Positions 32,392-39,134 of a stretch of DNA of 48,060 nt are shown here, piece after piece. Numbering within the stretch: position 1 is the stretch's first letter; each line of letters opens with the position of its first letter. This stretch comes from Candidatus Amesbacteria bacterium GW2011_GWC2_45_19 (GTDB lineage: Bacteria > Patescibacteriota > Microgenomatia > CAZETR01 > Amesbacteraceae), in assembly GCA_001001555.1 (NCBI GenBank), contig LCKS01000009.1:1-48060 (forward strand), read 5' to 3'. The notes below the pieces were generated by a model. The model was given only the letters and a program-made list of their open reading frames with translations. It was not told where the DNA came from and searched no databases. The position numbers were made by a program, and so were the translations under genes.

Positions 32392-32892
32392 ATGAAAAGT
32401 CTATTAGAAAAACTTAGATCTAGAAAAATTTTGTTAGTAATTATTATAATAATCCTTTTCTTTCTAGGAATTGCTGTTTTAATTTTCTCGAGCAAAAAAC
32501 CAAAACAAATTGGACTCCCCGGACCGCTTCCAACTTCTACGCTCGAACAGGCTGGTGCTCTTGCGGTAGACGGGATTTATCCAAGCTCGGGGAGCGTGGA
32601 ACTGGCCCAAACAAGAAATTCAATCTCTGTCTTTTTTGAAACTGAAGTTGATCCCAAGTCGATTACGGTAAAATCCGAGCCTTCTTTGGAATTCGAGATA
32701 AAAACCCTAAAAGACTTTCCCGAAAGAATAATCCTTGAGCCCCGATCTCCTTGGGTTGACAAAACGGTTTATAAGATTAAAATCTTGAAAGGGGTTAGGA
32801 GCAAAGACAACAGTAAAGAACTCAAAAATGATATCGAGATAGAATATAAAATTCTTCCTGTAAAACCTCCAAAATATGACAGGCCCGTTTAA
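32392..32892 (+). CDS. Anchored protein with Ig-like (Big_5-type) domain
   Basis: 166 residues. An N-terminal basic segment and one TM helix (about 13-33, LLVIIIIILFFLGIAVLIF) anchor it outward. A Pro-rich linker leads to a beta-sandwich (IYPSSGSVELAQTRNSISVFFETEVDP, ITVKSEPSLEFEIKTL, IILEPRSPWVDKTVYKIKIL) resembling SbsA/Big_5 Ig-like domains. It starts 3 bp after the glycosidase stop, so it closes the secretion operon. Likely a structural or adhesive envelope accessory; exact role unknown. Codon use is more AT-rich than upstream. Confidence 0.7.
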   Translation: MKSLLEKLRSRKILLVIIIIILFFLGIAVLIFSSKKPKQIGLPGPLPTSTLEQAGALAVDGIYPSSGSVELAQTRNSISVFFETEVDPKSITVKSEPSLEFEIKTLKDFPERIILEPRSPWVDKTVYKIKILKGVRSKDNSKELKNDIEIEYKILPVKPPKYDRPV

Positions 32893-32900
32893 GATCGGCC

Positions 32901-33995
32901 CTAAACTCTCACCGGCATTATCAGATGAATCAGGCTCTTGTCTTTTTCCCCCATCCACACTCCGGGAGACAAATTATCGTTTATTTTTAATCTTATTCTT
33001 TCTTCTCTCACGCTTCCCAGGAAGTCTTGCACGAATTTATAGTTAAAGGCAATCTCTCCGTCTTCCCCCTCTTTCTCTATCTCTATTTCACTCTCGTTCT
33101 CCCCCGTCTGCGCCGCCTGGGCCTTTACTATGAACTGTGAACCATGAACCATAAACTTAACAATATTGCTGTTTTCCCTGGCAAAAATCCCCGCCACCCG
33201 CAGGGCCGCCGCTAATTTCTCTCTATCTATTATCGCTTCCGTTTTAAAGCTTTGGGGAATTATTTTGTCTACGTCCGGAAAGTTTCCTTCCAGCACCCGC
33301 GACACCAGTTGTACGTCCCCGCAACTAAATATCACCTGATTGTTTTCTTTTACCGTCTCCATTATTATCTCTTCCTCTTCTGCTACTCTGGCCAATTCCA
33401 GTATCGTCCTCGCCGGCAATATTACATTTGGGATTTGGGATTTGAGATTTGGAATTTGTTTCCGGCTAAGCCGGAAACCGTCTGTCGCCACCACCATTAA
33501 CTCACTACCCACTACCCAAAACTTAACCCCAGTCAGCACCGGCCTACTCTCATCCGCCGCCGCCGCATACGCCACCTGACTTGCTATCTCCAGCAATAAT
33601 TCCTTTTTAATTTTAATGGGGGCCTGCCCCGCCGTAGCTTTAGCGAAGGCGGGGAACTCGCTGGCGGCAATCCCTGTCAACATTCCCGCCGATTTCCCGG
33701 TTTTAATTTTTAATTTCTCCCCTTCCGTTTGTAAATCCAAACTCTCTCCAGGCAGTGACCCTACCAATTCACCCAAGTTTTTTCCAGGAATTGTAACCGC
33801 CCCCGGCTCTGTTACTTTTCCCCCCACCCTCACCCGCAATCCGATTTCCAGGTTCGTCGCTGCCAACGTCAATCCTTCTTTACTGGCCTCAATTAATACA
33901 TTTGCCAATACCGGTAATTGCCCACGGGTAGCCACCACCCGGCTGACTATCCCCAACCCTTTATTCAGATCCGGCTGTAAAACTGTGGCGTGCAT
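32901..33995 (-). CDS. dnaN: DNA polymerase III beta subunit (sliding clamp)
   Basis: Ring-shaped processivity clamp, 364 residues, near family length. The three-fold domain pattern is clear: RGQLPVLANVLIEA (24-38), LTLAATNLEIGL, DESRPVLTGVKF, VATDGFRLSRK and the C-terminal HLIMPVRV, which ends like family MPMR/L. Three extras look inserted: PAFAKATAGQ (115-124) from a palindromic element, and two segments from 7-bp repeats (IPNLKSQIPN and VHGSQFIVKA). It lies downstream of dnaA on the same strand, 155 bp apart; no clear -10 at the start. Confidence 0.95.
   Translation of the reverse strand: MHATVLQPDLNKGLGIVSRVVATRGQLPVLANVLIEASKEGLTLAATNLEIGLRVRVGGKVTEPGAVTIPGKNLGELVGSLPGESLDLQTEGEKLKIKTGKSAGMLTGIAASEFPAFAKATAGQAPIKIKKELLLEIASQVAYAAAADESRPVLTGVKFWVVGSELMVVATDGFRLSRKQIPNLKSQIPNVILPARTILELARVAEEEEIIMETVKENNQVIFSCGDVQLVSRVLEGNFPDVDKIIPQSFKTEAIIDREKLAAALRVAGIFARENSNIVKFMVHGSQFIVKAQAAQTGENESEIEIEKEGEDGEIAFNYKFVQDFLGSVREERIRLKINDNLSPGVWMGEKDKSLIHLIMPVRV
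33128..33157. repeat. Tandem 7-bp repeat array in dnaN
   Basis: ctatgaa, ctgtgaa, ccatgaa, ccataaa. Same word family as 7927-7957 and 38398-38430. Confidence 0.75.
33427..33458. repeat. Tandem 7-bp repeat array in dnaN
   Basis: gggattt, gggattt, gagattt, ggaattt. Encodes the insert IPNLKSQIPN next to the conserved FRLSRK. Confidence 0.8.
33625..33656. repeat. Palindromic insertion in dnaN (PAFAKATAG type)
   Basis: Inverted repeat CCCCGCC (33627-33633) / GGCGGGG (33648-33654). On the coding strand it is translated FPAFAKATAGQ. This peptide recurs in unrelated bacterial proteins as the read-out of a dispersed palindrome (recalled knowledge). It lies in a domain I loop after ASEF. Confidence 0.7.
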
Positions 33996-34150
33996 ATTTT
34001 CTTTCTTAATTAGTAGTACTCGTAGTAGGTCTTGTGGATAAGTTAATAACTGCCTCCAGCCAGCCAGGGGATTGTTTTGTGTATAACTTTGTGGATAGTT
34101 TCATTATTCCAGTTAATAAGTGCATAAGCGTCTCCAGTTGTATACAAATA
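33996..34150. other. dnaA-dnaN intergenic region with DnaA boxes (candidate oriC)
   Basis: Contains TGTGGATAA (34033-34041, the exact complement of TTATCCACA), TGTGTATAA (34078-34086) and TGTGGATAG (34090-34098), each of the last two one base off consensus and all in one orientation. AT-rich flanks (GTTAATAACT, CATTATTCCAGTTAATAAG) could unwind. The classical gene order supports an origin. GC skew does not (see findings). Confidence 0.65.
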
Positions 34151-35515
34151 TCATCTGCTTGTCAACAATTTTTTCTTGATATCCCCAATTTGGTTGTGGA
34201 CAGCTTGGTCTGTCTGCATAGCCAGAACCACTTTTTTGTCGGCGTGCATCACGGTTGTGTGGTCCCTCCCTCCTATTAACCTCCCCACTTCCTCCAATGG
34301 TAATTTTAGATCCGTCCGCAGCAGATGCATCAAAATTTGCCTCGGCCAAACCACGGCTTTGGTTCTCCGTTCTCCCTTAAGCTGTTGCACCCCCAGTCCG
34401 TAGTAATTCGCTATCAGATTAATAACTTCGTTCGGGGTCACAATCCTGGCCTGCCCGTCGGCCGGCTGGCTAATTTTTAACAGCCTCTCCACCATTTCCA
34501 CCGTCACCGGCTCCTTCTTGACCTCCGCCTCGGAGGTGATCCTCATCAAAAACCCTTCCAGTTCCCGTACCCCCTCAATATATGAAGCAATAGCCTGGGC
34601 TACATCCATGGCCAGTTCCTGGCCCCGCTGTTTGGCTTTAATTAAGAGAATGGCCGTCCGTAGTTCAAAATCCGCTGGTCCCACGTCCACAATCATCCCC
34701 GCCCCAAACCGGCTGCGTAGTCTTTCCTCCAGTTTAGATATTTCCCCCGGCGGTTTGTCCGAAGTCATGATAATCTGTCCCCCCTCCCGGCCAATAGAGT
34801 TAAAAGTGTGGAAAAATTCCTCCTGCACCGATGCCTTTCCGGCAATAAATTGCACGTCGTCGATAAGCAGAGCTTTTACTTTCCGGTATTTGCCCCGCAC
34901 CCGGTCGGTATCTTTGTTGCGGATACCCATCACCAGGTCGTTAGTAAATTCCTCTCCGGTACAAAATAGCACCGGCCCTTCTCCCCTTTCGATGACTGCG
35001 TGCCCGACCGCCTGCATTAAATGGGTTTTTCCCACCCCCACCCCGCCGTAAATAAACAGCGGATTGTAAGCCGTTCCCGGTTTACGGGCCACCGCCATGG
35101 CCGCCGCGTGCGCCATTTGGTTTGATCCCGAAACGGCGTAATTATCAAAAGTAAACTCGGATCTTAATCTGGCTCTCTTCACCTCATCACTATCATCTCT
35201 TTCCGTAAACAGCGGCAAGTCTTTCTCTTCTTGAGGGTTGCGCGTTGAGCGTTGAGGGCTGATTATAAATCTTATTTCGCAATCTTTTTCTGTCACCCTT
35301 TTCAACTCCTCCGCCAATTGTCCATAGAAACGTTGCTCCAACAAAGTCTTAGTCATTCCTGACGAGCAGCCTACTTCACATATCCATCTGTCGCCGCTGT
35401 CTGCTATGGCTACTAATTTCGTTTGCCGGATGAGAGTATTGAAGGTTCCCGCAGACACTGCTACCTTCATCCCTTCTAAAACAGTCTTCCAAATTCTGGT
35501 TACGTCTCTGTCCAT
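34151..35515 (-). CDS. dnaA: Chromosomal replication initiator DnaA
   Basis: AAA+ initiator that binds DnaA boxes and opens the origin. 454 residues from ATG 35515; TTG 35521 is an alternative start. Domain I (1-80) carries IWKTVLEGMKVAVSAGTFNTLI. The domain II linker (81-115) contains SPQRSTRNPQ, a translated 7-bp repeat array. Domain III has Walker A GGVGVGKTH (157-165) and Walker B ALLIDDVQF (215-223). The domain IV signature GRDHTTVMHA is present near 425. TATAAC (35525-35530) lies just upstream, with a perfect DnaA box between -10 and -35, suggesting autoregulation. Confidence 0.97.
   Translation of the reverse strand: MDRDVTRIWKTVLEGMKVAVSAGTFNTLIRQTKLVAIADSGDRWICEVGCSSGMTKTLLEQRFYGQLAEELKRVTEKDCEIRFIISPQRSTRNPQEEKDLPLFTERDDSDEVKRARLRSEFTFDNYAVSGSNQMAHAAAMAVARKPGTAYNPLFIYGGVGVGKTHLMQAVGHAVIERGEGPVLFCTGEEFTNDLVMGIRNKDTDRVRGKYRKVKALLIDDVQFIAGKASVQEEFFHTFNSIGREGGQIIMTSDKPPGEISKLEERLRSRFGAGMIVDVGPADFELRTAILLIKAKQRGQELAMDVAQAIASYIEGVRELEGFLMRITSEAEVKKEPVTVEMVERLLKISQPADGQARIVTPNEVINLIANYYGLGVQQLKGERRTKAVVWPRQILMHLLRTDLKLPLEEVGRLIGGRDHTTVMHADKKVVLAMQTDQAVHNQIGDIKKKLLTSR
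35231..35262. repeat. Tandem 7-bp repeat array in dnaA linker
   Basis: ttgaggg, ttgcgcg, ttgagcg, ttgaggg. On the coding strand CTCAACG-type words give SPQRSTRNPQ. Confidence 0.8.
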
Positions 35516-35524
35516 TGCCAATTT

Positions 35525-35552
35525 GTTATACTAGTTATCCACAATTTTTCAA
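35525..35552 (-). promoter_or_regulatory. dnaA promoter with DnaA box
   Basis: TTGAAA (35547-35552), 16-bp spacer, TATAAC (35525-35530) on the minus strand. TTATCCACA (35535-35543) fills the spacer, so bound DnaA would block the polymerase. Confidence 0.65.
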
Positions 35553-35563
35553 GTACATCTTTG

Positions 35564-35572
35564 TGATATAAT
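35564..35572 (+). promoter_or_regulatory. Extended -10 of rpmH
   Basis: TGATATAAT, 7 nt before the rpmH ATG. It is divergent from the dnaA promoter over about 35 bp. Confidence 0.65.
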
Positions 35573-35579
35573 TTTGCAT

Positions 35580-35720
35580 ATGGCAATGAAGCACACCTGG
35601 CAACCCAAAAAACTTAAAAGACTGCGCAAGCACGGATTCCGTTCCCGCATGTCCACCCGCACCGGCCGCAACGTTCTCAAGCGCCGCCGTCTCGTCGGCC
35701 GCCGCAAACTGGCAGTATAA
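35580..35720 (+). CDS. rpmH: 50S ribosomal protein L34
   Basis: 46-residue ribosomal protein with the complete L34 signature: [19 protein letters not shown], then [23 protein letters not shown] 35580 is directly behind an extended -10, so the mRNA is likely leaderless; a second ATG two codons later would give the form starting MKHTWQP. It is followed by rnpA, whose own -10 overlaps the rpmH stop. Confidence 0.96.
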   Translation: MAMKHTWQPKKLKRLRKHGFRSRMSTRTGRNVLKRRRLVGRRKLAV

Positions 35721-35721
35721 T
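35716..35721 (+). promoter_or_regulatory. -10 box of rnpA
   Basis: TATAAT overlapping the rpmH stop codon, 6 nt before the rnpA ATG. Confidence 0.5.
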
Positions 35722-35727
35722 TAGCAA

Positions 35728-36036
35728 ATGCTTCCTAAATCTCTTCGCCTGTCCCGTCAGGATTTTCTCGCCGTCAAATCCGGTGGCAAGTCTCTGTCCT
35801 TACCTCACTTCTCCGTTCTCTATTCTCCCCACACTCCCAACCGGGTAGCCATTGTCACCTCCACCAAACTTTCCAAATCCGCAGTCATCCGCAACCGTCT
35901 CCGCCGCCAAATTTATTCATGCATCCCAAAATCCGATTTTGACATCATAATATTTCCCAAACAATCAATGTTAAAATTAACCCGTGACCAAATTCGCGCT
36001 TGCCTTGATTCGTTGGTATCAGCGCTTTCCCACTAG
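35728..36036 (+). CDS. rnpA: Ribonuclease P protein component
   Basis: Protein subunit of the tRNA 5'-end processing ribozyme, 102 residues. The N-terminus LPKSLRLSRQDFLAVKSGGK, the strand FSVLYSP and the RNA-binding motif KLSKSAVIRNRLRRQIY (47-63) are all present. The usual aromatic-rich N-terminal helix is conserved in outline. Its 3' end overlaps yidD by 53 bp, as in many bacteria. Confidence 0.94.
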   Translation: MLPKSLRLSRQDFLAVKSGGKSLSLPHFSVLYSPHTPNRVAIVTSTKLSKSAVIRNRLRRQIYSCIPKSDFDIIIFPKQSMLKLTRDQIRACLDSLVSALSH

Positions 36037-36172
36037 CCTGCACGCTTCTTGCCGCTTCACCCCCACCTGTAGCGAATACACCTATCAAGCCGTAGATAAA
36101 TATGGTATTCTAAAGGGCGTTTTGATGGGAACGTGGCGCGTTTTACACTGCCACCCATTCAGTCATGGCTGA
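35984..36172 (+). CDS. yidD: Membrane protein insertion efficiency factor YidD
   Basis: 62 residues, GTG start at 35984 inside rnpA. The signature FALALIRWYQRF...CRFTPTCSEYTYQAVDKYGILKGVLMGTWRVLHCHPF is complete with its three cysteines. The C-terminus stops soon after HPFSHG, shorter than typical. It acts with YidC at the membrane and overlaps yidC by 8 bp. Confidence 0.93.
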   Translation: MTKFALALIRWYQRFPTSLHASCRFTPTCSEYTYQAVDKYGILKGVLMGTWRVLHCHPFSHG

Positions 36173-36980
36173 TCTTTGGAAATTATTATTGTTTCAACCC
36201 CTGCTTAATGCCCTAATCGGTTTGGCCCGCCTGACCGGTGATCTGGGCTGGTCTATTATTCTTCTTACCATTGGTCTGCGCCTGGTCATGACACCCCTGG
36301 TCATTCCCTCACTCAAAGCCAGCAAAAAAATGCAGGACCTGGCTCCGGAGCTGGCTGACTTAAAAATTAAACATAAAGGCGACAAGCCAGGATTGGTTGC
36401 CGCCCAGGCCGAGCTGTATAAAAAACACGGCCTTAATCCCGCCGCCGGCTGTCTGCCCCAGATCATTCAGATTCTGGTCCTGATCGCCCTTTTCAACGCC
36501 TTTAATACTATTCTCAAACCTAACGGCCAGTCTCTGGTCGAGCTCTTGAACCCTATTTTATATGCGGTCAACAAACTTCCTTCCGACTTTAAACTTTCCA
36601 CGTCATTTTATGGTCTCGAATTGACCAAGCCCGACCTGATTCGCCTTCCCGGTCTCCCCCTCCCTCTTCCTGGGCTGTTCGTTTTGGCCTCCGCCCTTAT
36701 TCAGTTTGCCAGCTCCAAAATGATGATGCCGGAAACCAAAGCGGCAGTTAAAGTTGCCGGAACCACCCCCGGCGGTTCCGACGATATCATGGCCGCCACC
36801 CAAACCCAGATGTTGTATATGTTTCCTCTCATGACCATATTTTTTGGCTATCAATTTCAATTTGGCCTGGTTCTCTACTGGCTGGTCTTTTCTGCGGTTT
36901 CCATGGTTCAGCAATATTTTGCCTCCGGTTGGGGCGGCCTGACTCCTTGGATAAACAAGTTATATGGAAGAAAAAATTAA
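36165..36980 (+). CDS. yidC: Membrane protein insertase YidC
   Basis: Inserts and folds membrane proteins. 271 residues of the short Gram-positive/CPR type without the large periplasmic domain. TM1 region GWSIILLTIGLRLVMTPLVIPSLKASKKMQDLAPEL carries the conserved Arg of the hydrophilic groove. The coiled C1 loop (ELADLKIKHKGDKPG...KKHGLNPAAGCLPQIIQILVLIALF) and the last helices (YMFPLMTIFFGYQFQFGLVLYWLVFSAVSMVQQY) follow. It overlaps khpB by 17 bp. Confidence 0.95.
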   Translation: MADLWKLLLFQPLLNALIGLARLTGDLGWSIILLTIGLRLVMTPLVIPSLKASKKMQDLAPELADLKIKHKGDKPGLVAAQAELYKKHGLNPAAGCLPQIIQILVLIALFNAFNTILKPNGQSLVELLNPILYAVNKLPSDFKLSTSFYGLELTKPDLIRLPGLPLPLPGLFVLASALIQFASSKMMMPETKAAVKVAGTTPGGSDDIMAATQTQMLYMFPLMTIFFGYQFQFGLVLYWLVFSAVSMVQQYFASGWGGLTPWINKLYGRKN

Positions 36981-37416
36981 GGGCCTGCTTTCCCAGTTTC
37001 TTTCCCAGTTAGGTTACACATCGCCATATGCGGCCACAGTATCTTTCGACTCGGAAAATAACATATATCAGGTGACCATTGACACCTCCGACCCGGCTAT
37101 TCTTATCGGTTATCACGGTGACACCATTTCTTCTTTGCAATTGCTCTTAGCCCAACACCTGCATTCTCAATCCGGGGAGTGGACCAGCATCTCTATCAAT
37201 GTTAATGATTATAGGCAGCGCCGCGAGCAAGCCTTACAAGTCATGGCCGATACGGTCGTCAACCGGGTAATTGCTACCCACCGTCCGGAGGCTCTCCCTC
37301 CTCTTCCCGCCAACGAACGCCGGGTCATCCACGTCTATCTTACCGACCACCCCCGGGTCACCACCGAATCACAAGGCGAGGGCCGCTTCCGCACAGTAAT
37401 AATATCTCCTAAATGA
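36964..37416 (+). CDS. khpB: KH-R3H RNA-binding protein (KhpB/Jag/EloR)
   Basis: RNA-binding protein linked to cell elongation in other bacteria. 150 residues: a KH domain (about 35-85, ILIGYHGDTISSLQLLLAQHL with the GxxG-like turn GYHGDT) and an R3H domain (about 88-150, REQALQVMADTVVNRVIATHRP...NERRVIHVYL). It lacks the N-terminal Jag domain of firmicute versions. Conserved position after yidC. Palindromic copy C follows the stop. Confidence 0.92.
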   Translation: MEEKIKGLLSQFLSQLGYTSPYAATVSFDSENNIYQVTIDTSDPAILIGYHGDTISSLQLLLAQHLHSQSGEWTSISINVNDYRQRREQALQVMADTVVNRVIATHRPEALPPLPANERRVIHVYLTDHPRVTTESQGEGRFRTVIISPK

Positions 37417-37418
37417 AA

Positions 37419-37474
37419 TATCACCCCCTTGATCCCCCTCTTAAATTAAGAGGGGCCGAAGGGAGAGGGTGATA
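37419..37474. repeat. Palindromic TA-ended element, copy C
   Basis: 56 bp from TATCACCC to GGGTGATA, with perfect 10-bp outer arms (37417-37426 / 37467-37476) and inner arms CCCCTCTTAA / TTAAGAGGGG. It lies between khpB and the ligase-like gene; the -10 of the latter overlaps its right edge. Confidence 0.75.
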
Positions 37475-37478
37475 TTAT
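37470..37478 (+). promoter_or_regulatory. Extended -10 of the ligase-like gene
   Basis: TGATATTAT, 7 nt before ATG 37486. The TG and the first bases belong to palindromic copy C. Confidence 0.5.
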
Positions 37479-37485
37479 GTGGTCA

Positions 37486-38691
37486 ATGGTTAATTTGGAA
37501 AAATTCTTGATTGTCCTATTTCTCTTGTTCCTGCCCTCCCAACTCGCTTTTCATTTTTGGCCCGCGTGGAGTCTGGTTAACGGTATTCGTGTCGACTATC
37601 TCTCCCCCACAATATATTTAACAGATTTAATTATTCTTAGCTTATTTCTCGCCTCCCGCCTTCGCGTCCGCATCCCTATATTTATAATCATCTTCTCTAT
37701 TCTTAATATCTTAGTCTCTTCGTCCCCCTTAGTATCTTTATATAAGTGGCTCCGCGTTCTCGAATACCTCTGGCTCTTTAAATATTTAACTCAAAAACAC
37801 TTAGCCCTTAGCCCTTGGCCCTTAGCCCTATCTGTAATATGGACTAGCGCATTGGCCTGGTGGCAATTTTTTCTCCAGGGCTCCGTCGGCGGCCTCTGGT
37901 ATTGGTTAGGTGAACGCCCGCTTTCTGTTTCCACTCCCCTCATTGCCAAGGTCACCCTCACTATTCACAACTCACTACCCACCCTCGTCATGCGCCCCTA
38001 TGCCACATTTCCTCACCCCAACGCCCTGGCGGGGTTTTTGTTGGTTGGAAGTGTAATCCTTTACTCTTTTTATACCTCACCCTTACGTCCCTCTCCTATT
38101 ATAGGAGAGGGATTTAGAGGGAGAGGTATGGGGCTATTGGCCGTCTTAATTGCCCTTCTCACCATTCCCATCACATTTTCCCGCACAGTTATCGTTTTAG
38201 AAATGTTGATTTTATTAATTTGGCTTCGTCCATTGCTTCTTAAAGTATTTCTCCTAATTTCTAGTATCTACTTTCTAATTTCCACATCCGGTTCTGTCGC
38301 ATCTATTCCCGACCGCCTTGATCTTATTCGTAAATCATTATTCCTAATTCAAAAATCGCCGATTCTGGGGGTAGGCCTCGGGTCGTTTATCCCGGCTACT
38401 ATGAACTATGAACTAATAACTAATAACTATTTATATCAGCCCGTCCACAATATTTACTTGCTCCTCGCCTCCGAACTCGGCCTCCCCGCCGCAATGGTTA
38501 TTGGTTATTGGTTATTGGTTCATGGTAAAAAAATGCTCCGAACTATGAACTATGAACTAATAACTGCGGTCGCCGTGATCGTGATTACAGGCGCCGCAGA
38601 CCATTACTGGCTCACTCTCCACCAAAACATTTTATTATTAATTATACTTATAGCCTATGCATATTCATACCGATGGGGGAGCCAGAGGTAA
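37486..38691 (+). CDS. O-antigen ligase/polymerase-like membrane protein
   Basis: Wzy/WaaL-like polytopic protein of 401 residues (ATG 37486; ATG 37477 is an alternative). About ten hydrophobic segments. The periplasmic-loop motif RPYATFPHPNALAGFLL (near 172-188) is the O-antigen ligase signature, and PILGVGLGSFIPA (near 295) and QPVHNIYLLLASELGL (near 320) agree. It probably joins or polymerises surface polysaccharide. Oddities: palindromic copy D is translated in frame (TSPLRPSPIIGEGFRGRG, about 197-214), and at least four 7-bp arrays add segments such as MNYELITNNY. The 3' end overlaps rnhA by 35 bp. Confidence 0.82.
   Translation: MVNLEKFLIVLFLLFLPSQLAFHFWPAWSLVNGIRVDYLSPTIYLTDLIILSLFLASRLRVRIPIFIIIFSILNILVSSSPLVSLYKWLRVLEYLWLFKYLTQKHLALSPWPLALSVIWTSALAWWQFFLQGSVGGLWYWLGERPLSVSTPLIAKVTLTIHNSLPTLVMRPYATFPHPNALAGFLLVGSVILYSFYTSPLRPSPIIGEGFRGRGMGLLAVLIALLTIPITFSRTVIVLEMLILLIWLRPLLLKVFLLISSIYFLISTSGSVASIPDRLDLIRKSLFLIQKSPILGVGLGSFIPATMNYELITNNYLYQPVHNIYLLLASELGLPAAMVIGYWLLVHGKKMLRTMNYELITAVAVIVITGAADHYWLTLHQNILLLIILIAYAYSYRWGSQR
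37801..37830. repeat. Tandem 7-bp repeat array
   Basis: ttagccc, ttagccc, ttggccc, ttagccc. Translated LALSPWPLAL in a loop of the ligase-like protein. Confidence 0.85.
38073..38128. repeat. Palindromic TA-ended element, copy D (in frame)
   Basis: TACCTCACCC to GAGAGGTA, 56 bp. Minus one TA this is 54 bp, exactly 18 codons. The central palindrome CCTCTCCTATTATAGGAGAGG is preserved. It matches copy E read on the opposite strand. Confidence 0.85.
38398..38430. repeat. Tandem 7-bp repeat array
   Basis: aactatg, aactatg, aactaat, aactaat, aactat; translated MNYELITNNY. A second near-copy is at 38540-38566. Confidence 0.85.
38493..38526. repeat. Tandem 7-bp repeat array
   Basis: ggttatt three times, then ggttcat; translated within a membrane helix (VIGYWLLVHG). 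Confidence 0.85.
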
Positions 38692-39061
38692 TCCCGGACC
38701 GGCCGCCTGCGCCTTCGTTGTCACCGACGAAAAAGGCAGACTAATTCACCGGCAAGGTTTTTATTTGGGCGTCACCACCAACAATCAAGCAGAATATTTG
38801 GGAGTCATAAAAGCTTTGGAGTGGTTGTCAGCTCAAAAACATGAAGAAACAGAATTTTTTCTGGACTCCCAATTAATAGTTAATCAGTTAAACGGCCGGT
38901 ATCGTGTCAAAGATTCGGGTTTAAAAATTAAAAATTTAGAAATTAAAGATTTGATTAAAAATTTCAAATTAAAAATTAAAAATTTCTCTTATGTTCCCCG
39001 GACCCAAAATAGTCAAGCAGATTTATTAGTAAATCAAACTCTCGACCGGCGCACGCGGTAG
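38657..39061 (+). CDS. rnhA: Ribonuclease HI
   Basis: Degrades RNA in RNA-DNA hybrids. 134 residues. Active-site elements in order: HTDGGARGNPGPAA (first Asp at 5), TTNNQAEYLGVIKAL (Glu 46), FFLDSQLIVNQLNG (Asp 69) and a C-terminal Asp in NSQADLLVN. The segment KIKNLEIKDLIKNFKLKIKNF is encoded by AT-rich repeats and replaces the usual basic-protrusion region. It starts inside the ligase-like gene; TATACT lies 8 nt upstream. Confidence 0.93.
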   Translation: MHIHTDGGARGNPGPAACAFVVTDEKGRLIHRQGFYLGVTTNNQAEYLGVIKALEWLSAQKHEETEFFLDSQLIVNQLNGRYRVKDSGLKIKNLEIKDLIKNFKLKIKNFSYVPRTQNSQADLLVNQTLDRRTR

Positions 39062-39121
39062 TTTCACGTTGTTCTTGTTCACGCGACGTGAATAGCTGTT
39101 GTAAATTGTAAATTGAAAATT

Positions 39122-39127
39122 GATAAT
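39122..39127 (+). promoter_or_regulatory. -10 box of the DUF4012 gene
   Basis: GATAAT, 7 nt before ATG 39135. It is embedded in a degenerate attgtaa/attgata repeat run (39104-39132). Confidence 0.4.
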
Positions 39128-39134
39128 TGATACG

